Of a stretch of DNA of 13,707 bases, positions 6,976 to 12,591 are shown piece by piece (the first letter of the stretch is position 1; every line of letters starts with the position of its first letter). A model generated the notes under the pieces. The model worked only from the letters and a program-made list of their open reading frames with translations. It was not told the origin of the DNA and did no database searches. The position numbers were made by a program, and so were the translations under genes. Source of the DNA: Spirochaetota bacterium (lineage in GTDB: Bacteria; Spirochaetota; UBA4802; JAFGJZ01); contig JAEWVL010000348.1 of the NCBI GenBank assembly GCA_023396665.1, forward strand, positions 1 through 13,707, given 5' to 3'.

Positions 6976-7666
6976 GGGAATCCCTGTAGAGACCGCGAAG
7001 TTCGTATTTCGAGCGAATGCTCCTGTCGGTGTAGGTCCAGCCGCTCGAGGGCGTCATGTATGTTTCGCCGTAGGCCTCGCGAAGATACAGGGCGCAATCT
7101 GAAGGCACCTTCACTTTTCTGCCGAGAAAATCAAGCTCCGCAAGCGCGAAAGGGCTGAAGCGGTTGATGTAGAGCGTCATTCCGCCCTCTTCGGCGATTT
7201 CGGCCAGCATGCTGCGTTTGCGGTCTTTCGTGACATGGTCAAAGCAGTCGACCGAAAACGCGCCTCTGAAATGGATAAAAACGTCAACGACGACACCTTT
7301 GTATGAAAATTTAATCAGCAGTTCCCTGTCAGCACTGTCGGTAATGGTGTAGTGATAGCGAAACCCTCTTCCGAGCAAAGCGGCAAACAGGGGCTCGTAA
7401 CTTTTTTGTTCGAATACGCCGATGTCGATGTCGTTATCGTGTTTGATGAAGCCCTTCTCGCGCACCGCGCCGAGCAGGGTTCCGAAGACAAGAAAATACT
7501 CCATTTTGCCGTCACGAAAGGCATCGTCCAGTGCTATCATAAGCTCATTGCAATGCTTATGGAAATTGCGCTCCTTTCTTTTCTTAAGAAAGCCTTTCAG
7601 CAGAAACTTGAGCGGCCCGAAAAGACCGAAGCGCGACAGCAAAAGTTTTATCCGTTCTTTTTTCAA
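6968..7666 (-). CDS. LicD family phosphotransferase
   Basis: A 232-residue LicD-family protein. The signature is FGTLLGAVREKGFIKHDNDIDIG at residues 61-83, broken here as FGTLLGAVREKG plus FIKHDNDIDIG; the HDNDID aspartates are the metal-binding residues of this nucleotidyltransferase-like fold, and VVVDVFIHF (126-133) supplies the third strand with its acidic residue. LicD of Haemophilus and pneumococcus transfers phosphocholine from CDP-choline to surface glycans, and relatives (fukutin group) transfer other CDP-linked alditol phosphates. No choline uptake or activation genes are seen here, while tagD lies just upstream, so CDP-glycerol or another CDP-donor is possible. The start is a TTG at 7664-7666 with AAGG eight nt upstream; no ATG fits better. 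The coding end overlaps the glycerophosphotransferase start. Confidence 0.85.
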   Translation of the reverse strand: MKKERIKLLLSRFGLFGPLKFLLKGFLKKRKERNFHKHCNELMIALDDAFRDGKMEYFLVFGTLLGAVREKGFIKHDNDIDIGVFEQKSYEPLFAALLGRGFRYHYTITDSADRELLIKFSYKGVVVDVFIHFRGAFSVDCFDHVTKDRKRSMLAEIAEEGGMTLYINRFSPFALAELDFLGRKVKVPSDCALYLREAYGETYMTPSSGWTYTDRSIRSKYELRGLYRDSHV

Positions 7667-7780
7667 AATTTGTACCTTGATCTATGATATGATTAATTCT
7701 GTTATTCGAGATAAACCCTGTTACGTCTATCCCCCCGCAATAATAAATCTATATCTATTTGCCTGAATCCCACCGGAAGC
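7667..7780 (-). other. Spacer between tagD and licD with imperfect palindrome
   Basis: This 114-nt AT-rich gap breaks an otherwise tight operon, so licD may have its own control, though no good promoter was found. GTTATTCGAGATAAAC at 7701-7716 is an imperfect inverted repeat 35 nt upstream of the licD start and resembles, with a wider centre, the palindromes upstream of tagD and the rgpF-like gene. CCTGA (7762-7766) and TCAGG (7781-7785) could pair around the tagD stop, but no T-run follows. Confidence 0.25.
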
Positions 7781-8203
7781 TCAGGGCAGATTCGTCGCTT
7801 CGCCCGGTTCTTTCAGTTTCAAATCTTTTTTTATATCGGAGGTCGATATGCCTTCGGTTCTGGGCAGATAGACCAGCTCGCAGTGGTCTTTCAGATATGA
7901 GAAGCGATCGCTGCCCGACCAGTCATCGCCCATGACGACGATGTCTACCTCGTATTTTTTTATGTCGTCGATCTTCTGCTCCCAGCAGTTTTCGGGAATG
8001 ACGAGATCGACGTAACGGACCGATTCGAGCATGAGCTTGCGCGTCTCGTAGTTATGATAGGCTTTCTTGCCTTTTGATTCGTTGAACTCGTCGGTGGACA
8101 GCGCGACGATGAGATAATCACCGAGCGCACGGCTTCGCTGCAAAAGACGTATGTGTCCGTAGTGGAGAAGGTCGTAGGTTCCGTAGGTTAGTACTCGTTT
8201 CAT
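7781..8203 (-). CDS. tagD: Glycerol-3-phosphate cytidylyltransferase
   Basis: A 140-residue enzyme, close in length and sequence to Bacillus TagD (129 residues). It makes CDP-glycerol from CTP and sn-glycerol 3-phosphate in the cytoplasm. The nucleotidyltransferase HxGH motif is HYGH (14-17) in GTYDLLHYGHIRLL. Other TagD hallmarks are VALSTDEFNESKGKKAYHNY (33-52), SVRYVDLVIPE, VVMGDDWSG and YLPRTEGISTSDIKKDL (112-128), where RTEGISTS is the second nucleotide-binding motif. The extra dozen residues at the C terminus are not conserved. It is the first gene of the minus-strand tagD-licD-tagB/F run, so the donor enzyme sits with the transferase that uses it. The ATG is obvious, but no clear Shine-Dalgarno precedes it. 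Confidence 0.93.
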   Translation of the reverse strand: MKRVLTYGTYDLLHYGHIRLLQRSRALGDYLIVALSTDEFNESKGKKAYHNYETRKLMLESVRYVDLVIPENCWEQKIDDIKKYEVDIVVMGDDWSGSDRFSYLKDHCELVYLPRTEGISTSDIKKDLKLKEPGEATNLP

Positions 8204-8580
8204 GGGTATACCGGTTATGAGACATTATTCTTTGAAGGCTATGCCGCATTAGTTATTGAATAACAAAAATTGTCATTTATTTTTTTTAGCAATAATCAAA
8301 ATCGTAAAAGAAGTCAAATAACCTTGGTTGTGGATGTATAACACAGACGCTTACGAATAAATCATTATTGTGAGAAATGATGCATATCTTCTGACAATTT
8401 TATCTCTCAGATTTTTTGACTTGTTATTTAACTTCCAAAAATCAAGTATTGTCTACTTAAATCACAGTGTCTGGTATTATGAGTTCATCCTGATTTTTTC
8501 ACCGACAGGGGATATTTACCCCACAGTCATGTGTTCACCTCTTACCGAACTGTGAAGCGTCAGTCCAACTCGATACAATT
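8204..8580. other. Divergent AT-rich intergenic region (377 nt)
   Basis: This is the longest non-coding stretch. It separates tagD (leftward) from the GT2 gene (rightward) and should hold promoters for both, yet none stands out. A short plus-strand open frame at 8370-8555 has no recognisable domain and is probably chance. Structures seen are the perfect palindrome at 8252-8264, listed separately, and a 10-base inverted repeat pair, AAAATTGTCA at 8266-8275 and TGACAATTTT at 8392-8401. The drop to AT-rich sequence starts here. Confidence 0.5.
8252..8264. promoter_or_regulatory. Perfect 13-bp palindrome upstream of tagD, possible operator
   Basis: GTTATTGAATAAC has six-base arms around a central G and lies 48 nt upstream of the tagD ATG. 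A sister palindrome, GTTAATCATTAAC, occurs 40 nt upstream of the rgpF-like gene. Both fit GTTAnTnAnTAAC, as a binding site for a dimeric regulator would. In AT-rich DNA chance is not excluded. Confidence 0.3.
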
Positions 8581-9795
8581 GTGAGCCCTATAACAATGAA
8601 CAACGTAACAATTCAAACCAGCATTATTCTGTTTACCTTTTCTTCAAAGTGTAAACTTGTTCTTAAGTCCACATTGAAAGAGTATGTTTTTGAGTTTGAG
8701 AACCAACTGGAACTGAAAACATCCACAATCAGCGTCGGCAGTTATCAGATCTTTATCAACGGCAGCATTCAGGCCGACACTCTGCTTATTCTGCCATATA
8801 CGCATGATGTTTCAAGACATAAAGCCGAACTTACGACTGCAGTTGCAGGCGCCGATTTTATCAAAACAAGCGTATCGGTTGTTATTCCAACTTACAATGC
8901 CGGTGATTTTTTTGAAACGGTACTTACTTCGATCGAAAATCAGAGTATCTCACCTGAAATAGTCATTGTGGACTCGGGTTCTACTGATACAACAATCCCG
9001 ATCATCAAAGCACACAAAAAAAAGAACAAAAATATTCACCTGTACTGCATTGAGAAGAAGGACTTTCATCACGGCCGGACAAGAAACTTCGGTATCTCAA
9101 AAACCAAAGGCGAGTATGTCGCCCTGTTGACTCAGGACTCTCTGCCCTTTGACAGTTATTGGCTTCAGAATCTCGTAAAGCCGATGATCGAAGATTCAGA
9201 AATCGCGGGAACCTTCGGCCCGCACCTGCCCTACGAAAACACACAGATTGTCGAGCAGCTTCGCATATTGCAGAAATTTGATAAAATCGAAAGAAGGGCA
9301 AAACTTGTCTCGGAAAAAATATTCGGCCCGATTGACGATCTGCCTGAGCAGCAAAGACTGCTGCTGATTGAATACTATTCAAATTCATGCTGCATAAGAA
9401 AATCTGTCTGGAACAAACTCCCATACCCCGACGTCCCCTGGGCCGAGGACCGAGCATGGAGTCAGCTCATTATAAAAGAGGGCTACAAAAAATACTATGC
9501 TCAGGATTCAATAATCTATCACTCTCATTATCACAATTACCGCGCATACTACAAACGCTGGTATGAGTCCACCTACAAAATCTGTTTTACGGATATCACA
9601 ACTCATTTCAGATACAGAAAGCTTATCTATATTTTTAAAACAATCGCTATGGCGCTTTTTCTTGTCGTACGAACAAAATATTCGTTTTTCAGGAAGATCG
9701 TCATATTTACTGATGAAGTAATCAGAATTATAATAAAATATGCGGCCGGTAGAAAGGCCCTAAAGGATTACAGAAACACAAGTAAAACCGGATAA
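8581..9795 (+). CDS. GT2 family glycosyltransferase, rhamnosyltransferase-like, with N-terminal extension
   Basis: A 404-residue GT2 glycosyltransferase. The GT-A fold starts at about residue 98: VSVVIPTYNAGDF, IVIVDSGSTDTT (DSGSTD 131-136), FHHGRTRNFGISK (162-174), ALLTQDSLPF (181-190, in the DxD position) and PWAEDRAWSQ (286-295, the catalytic-base region). The HGRTRNFG and TQDS/A patterns are typical of rhamnosyltransferases acting on O-antigen. Residues 1-95 precede the fold and are not part of a normal GT2; I recognise no domain there. A hydrophobic stretch near 350-365 with basic flanks suggests membrane association. The start is uncertain: GTG at 8581 is the first canonical codon of the open frame, and ATG at 8596 is the alternative; neither has a good Shine-Dalgarno. 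Base composition varies inside the gene (35/60 GC at 9181-9240, 21/60 at 9661-9720). Confidence 0.82.
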   Translation: MSPITMNNVTIQTSIILFTFSSKCKLVLKSTLKEYVFEFENQLELKTSTISVGSYQIFINGSIQADTLLILPYTHDVSRHKAELTTAVAGADFIKTSVSVVIPTYNAGDFFETVLTSIENQSISPEIVIVDSGSTDTTIPIIKAHKKKNKNIHLYCIEKKDFHHGRTRNFGISKTKGEYVALLTQDSLPFDSYWLQNLVKPMIEDSEIAGTFGPHLPYENTQIVEQLRILQKFDKIERRAKLVSEKIFGPIDDLPEQQRLLLIEYYSNSCCIRKSVWNKLPYPDVPWAEDRAWSQLIIKEGYKKYYAQDSIIYHSHYHNYRAYYKRWYESTYKICFTDITTHFRYRKLIYIFKTIAMALFLVVRTKYSFFRKIVIFTDEVIRIIIKYAAGRKALKDYRNTSKTG

Positions 9796-9798
9796 TCT

Positions 9799-9816
9799 TT
9801 ATCAATGAATTGATAA
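9799..9816. terminator. Perfect AT-rich palindrome between convergent genes
   Basis: TTATCAATGAATTGATAA is a perfect inverted repeat (eight-base arms, two-base centre) in the 24-nt gap between the stops of the convergent GT2 and rgpF-like genes. GATAA at 9791-9795, overlapping the GT2 stop, could alternatively pair with TTATC at 9799-9803. The placement suits a bidirectional terminator, but the stem is AT-rich and no T-run follows on either strand, so a protein-binding site is an alternative. Confidence 0.4.
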
Positions 9817-9819
9817 CAA

Positions 9820-11529
9820 TCACAATACTTTACATTTAATCGTTTTCATTATTTTTCCCAATCTCTCAGAAAAAACACCGAAGAAACCCTTATAGCGAAG
9901 CAGAAGAAAGGTGCTGAAATCTTTATATTCGAATCCGCTAATCACACGGTTTGCATTGTTACAAATTTTGAAATCATAACCTTTGCTCCAGGCAATGTAA
10001 ACCGGAAGCCGTTCTATGGCATGAGCAATTGTTCCATCTATGGGCAATGGCTCCGGTGAAAAATCATCCCTTTTCAATGACAGATCAAACAGAGGTTTCA
10101 AAGCCTGCGGCCGGTACCAGAACATTGTTCCATAGGACATCAGCGGAGTTCTGATTTCATCAAAATTTATGTTCTTCATTTCATTTTTTTCAGACATTCT
10201 GTTCCAGAGATTTGTACACATTTTTCTGTTTTTCTTGTTAAACACATGGTACCTTGATATAAACTGGAAATAATAAGGTACATCAGGTATCACGATGCCT
10301 AAACTGCTATCTGATTCAAATGCGCTCATAATTGACTCATAATTTCCGATAAGCGAGTCCAGGTTGTCATAAAGCCATGATTCTCCCTTGAAGTCATATT
10401 TGTGCGGAGATTTTTTTGTATGAAAATGGCCCACAACATCATATTTAGAGAGAGTATCGCTCAAACTCAACCAGGGATACAAGTCCCTTCCGATGTTTTT
10501 GGTTTCGATTATCTCAACTTTATTGGCAGACAGATTTACAGATGCAAGAACGGCATTTACTTCATCAGATATCTCTTTTGTCGGCACAGTAATATACAAA
10601 TCGTAGTTTGCATTTACTTTGTTAAGGAAATTGATATAGACATGCATCACATCAATAAAAAAACAATGAATATGAACGGCAGTTTTAAGATTTTCTGCAT
10701 TATAACCCGACTTATTTTCTATCAATTTTCTTCCGCATATTTGCGGTATTTTCGAAGGATAATTCTGATATATATAATCGATCAGCAGCTTGACGGGGTA
10801 ATCAGAACTCCGATTGATCATATTCAAGAGAAAGATTATATCCGGAAATTCCAGTATCGATTTGATTTTTATGAAAGATAAGCCTGATTTAATTTCCATA
10901 ACAGGTTTATCCGGAATCAGATCTTTGTTTTTACCGGATTCAGTATATACATTATATGTATAACCCGACCTGCAAAGATGGCTTGTTAATTCTGCTTTAT
11001 ATCTATGGTCAGTGCTAACACTGGTATTTTCTGATTTTACGGTTTTCCAGAAATTCTGAAATTCATTGCTATTGGTTATTTTTGAATTAAACGAAATAAA
11101 GTGGGGTCTGATATATTCAAGCTGAACACTTTTCGTGTTCAAAAGCCCTCCCGAATAACTGTTTTTGCAAGATATACCCCAGAAATCAACACCCTCTTTC
11201 TGCATCTTTTGAAAGATATCTGATACATCAAACAAGGGTCCGATACATGAATCATTCATCAACGTAAGCGTATCATATTTGACAATACTATTCCAGCCTT
11301 CTTCGATTATCGCTTCTTTCCAGGCCCCGAAACTATAGCCTTTATTCTCACGTTGCTTTACGATGCTACAATATTCTGACAGTTTATTATAATTAACGGC
11401 ACCAAGAAAGCTATTGGATACCAGAATGATCTTACTATAATACGGCTGAAGCTTTTTGAGGATATAAATGACATAATCCGCAAGATCGTTATGACGGTTG
11501 TAATGTGCAAATATCATTAATCTATTCAT
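9820..11529 (-). CDS. Rhamnan synthesis protein F (RgpF) family glycosyltransferase
   Basis: A 569-residue member of the rhamnan synthesis F family (PF05045), named after streptococcal RgpF, which extends rhamnose polymers. The N-terminal part carries NKGYSFGAWKEAI (62-74) and LTLMNDSCIGPLF (88-100), the latter in the position of a donor-binding acidic motif. The second part carries VHIHCFFIDVMHVYI (285-299), DLYITVP (310-316), TKNIGRDLYPWL (343-354) and VGHFHTKKSPHK (366-377), all standard family blocks, then SYGTMFWYRPQALKPLF. Length fits the family (about 580). No membrane span is needed; action at the cytoplasmic membrane face is inferred. The ATG has AAGG seven nt upstream. It is transcribed alone or behind the WbsX/GT2 pair after a 225-nt gap. 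Base composition is strongly AT-rich. The exact sugar is not readable from sequence. Confidence 0.85.
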   Translation of the reverse strand: MNRLMIFAHYNRHNDLADYVIYILKKLQPYYSKIILVSNSFLGAVNYNKLSEYCSIVKQRENKGYSFGAWKEAIIEEGWNSIVKYDTLTLMNDSCIGPLFDVSDIFQKMQKEGVDFWGISCKNSYSGGLLNTKSVQLEYIRPHFISFNSKITNSNEFQNFWKTVKSENTSVSTDHRYKAELTSHLCRSGYTYNVYTESGKNKDLIPDKPVMEIKSGLSFIKIKSILEFPDIIFLLNMINRSSDYPVKLLIDYIYQNYPSKIPQICGRKLIENKSGYNAENLKTAVHIHCFFIDVMHVYINFLNKVNANYDLYITVPTKEISDEVNAVLASVNLSANKVEIIETKNIGRDLYPWLSLSDTLSKYDVVGHFHTKKSPHKYDFKGESWLYDNLDSLIGNYESIMSAFESDSSLGIVIPDVPYYFQFISRYHVFNKKNRKMCTNLWNRMSEKNEMKNINFDEIRTPLMSYGTMFWYRPQALKPLFDLSLKRDDFSPEPLPIDGTIAHAIERLPVYIAWSKGYDFKICNNANRVISGFEYKDFSTFLLLRYKGFFGVFSERLGKIMKTIKCKVL

Positions 11530-11569
11530 AAAGACGCCTTGTCATATAATCATTAGTACTTACTTCAGT

Positions 11570-11582
11570 GTTAATCATTAAC
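11570..11582. promoter_or_regulatory. Perfect 13-bp palindrome upstream of the rgpF-like gene, possible operator
   Basis: GTTAATCATTAAC has six-base arms around one central base and lies 40 nt upstream of the rgpF-like ATG, the same kind of position as GTTATTGAATAAC upstream of tagD. A looser repeat, TGTTA (11610-11614) with TAACA (11624-11628), lies next to it. It may be an operator; no regulator gene is seen in the window. Confidence 0.3.
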
Positions 11583-11632
11583 TTGAATAATCAACTCATT
11601 TCATGATTTTGTTAAAGTAAATATAACAGACC

Positions 11633-11667
11633 GACTCAATGCATCATCGCACCGATCACCTTGAGTC
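11633..11667 (-). terminator. Nested hairpin in the 225-nt gap between GT2 and rgpF-like genes
   Basis: The outer arms GACTCAA (11633-11639) and TTGAGTC (11661-11667) are perfect complements, and inside them ATCG and CGAT pair around CAC. The gap (11530-11754) holds no gene. For the leftward operon ending at 11755 this could be a terminator or attenuator-like hairpin, but it lies about 90 nt past the stop and the following bases on the minus strand (GGTCTGTTATATTT) are only mildly T-rich. Confidence 0.3.
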
Positions 11668-11754
11668 TGCTTTGCTGCTGCTTTCAAAATATCAGCAATC
11701 AGAAATATGATATGATGATTACTGAAATTCAAAAGCGATTACGATTCGGATGTT

Positions 11755-12591
11755 TTACTTACAGTAATAGTCCCATCGCTTGTTTTTTTTAATGAAGTAC
11801 TCAAAAAAGAAAGGCCAATTCGCCCTGGTTGGAGCGATACTGTTTTTTACGGGAAAATATTTCGACAGAGCAAAGTATTTTTTAAGAATTTCCGGGCCTT
11901 CGAATTTTGCAACACTCTGCAATGACTTGAAAGAATTCCTGTCATGAATTCTGTAAAAATAGTGCGATTCATCAAGATAAAACGGCTCTGTGTGCAGCAA
12001 ACAACGGAGAATAAAATCCCAATCATGCACATATTTATAATCTCTGAAACCACCGACATCGTCATACAGCCGCTTTTCAAAAAACATGTTACCCGTAGAG
12101 ATACTGACATTCGACATGAGAAGCGAATAGCCGACAGTGGGAAATTTCGCTATATCTGATTGCTTTTGAAACAATTCATAACAAAAGGGATCGTTAAACG
12201 TAATATCCCTGTTTTTATCATCTACGTATCCAACTCTGGTAAAAATGAAGCGTATATTGTCTTTCATTGCGATGTCAATTAATCGTTCGATTCTTCGTTC
12301 AGACATATAATCATCTGAATTAATAATATTTATATAACGCCCGCTGCTCATTGCTATAGCACGGTTTATCGTATAATGAGCACCCTTATTCGACTGGCTT
12401 TCGAATAGTATGTTTTTTTTACCCTCGATAATCCTCTCGATAACCCGGACCGAATTATCGGTTGAACCGTCATCAATAATGATTATCTCCAGATCATCAT
12501 AGGTCTGCGAAACAGCGGATTCTATACAGCGTTCTAAAAAAGACTCGTGATTGTAAACCGGAATAACGATAGTAACTGTTTTTGATTTCAT
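11755..12591 (-). CDS. GT2 family glycosyltransferase
   Basis: A 278-residue GT2 enzyme with a standard GT-A fold: VTIVIPVYNHESFLERCIES (6-25), IIIIDDGSTDNS (36-47, DDGSTD nucleotide-binding aspartates), SNKGAHYTINRAI and INIINSDDYMS (87-97, where NSDD is the DxD-type metal site). YVHDWDFILRCL (187-198) carries the acidic residues of the ED-like acceptor/base region. It should transfer a sugar from a nucleotide donor to a lipid-linked glycan at the cytoplasmic face; donor and linkage cannot be read from sequence. No transmembrane segment. Its ATG shares one base with the stop of the upstream WbsX-family gene (TAATG), and no separate Shine-Dalgarno is visible, so translation is probably coupled and the two likely act in the same pathway. 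Confidence 0.88.
   Translation of the reverse strand: MKSKTVTIVIPVYNHESFLERCIESAVSQTYDDLEIIIIDDGSTDNSVRVIERIIEGKKNILFESQSNKGAHYTINRAIAMSSGRYINIINSDDYMSERRIERLIDIAMKDNIRFIFTRVGYVDDKNRDITFNDPFCYELFQKQSDIAKFPTVGYSLLMSNVSISTGNMFFEKRLYDDVGGFRDYKYVHDWDFILRCLLHTEPFYLDESHYFYRIHDRNSFKSLQSVAKFEGPEILKKYFALSKYFPVKNSIAPTRANWPFFFEYFIKKNKRWDYYCK

Noticed and set aside
5791..7737. G/C runs (G7 at 5791-5797, a C6 run near 7732) as phase-variation switches
   Set aside because: They lie between genes, not within coding frames or clear promoter spacers, and are short.
8370..8555. Plus-strand 61-residue open frame in the tagD/GT2 intergenic region
   Set aside because: AT-rich, rich in Phe/Leu/Ser by composition only, with no Shine-Dalgarno and no family resemblance.
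9005..9457. Minus-strand 150-residue open frame inside the GT2 gene
   Set aside because: The plus frame has clear GT2 motifs; the opposite frame is Arg/Ser/Cys-rich and is a shadow of the GC-richer core.
10402..10881. Plus-strand 159-residue open frame inside the rgpF-like gene
   Set aside because: The minus frame carries the conserved RgpF blocks across this stretch; the plus frame is a shadow.
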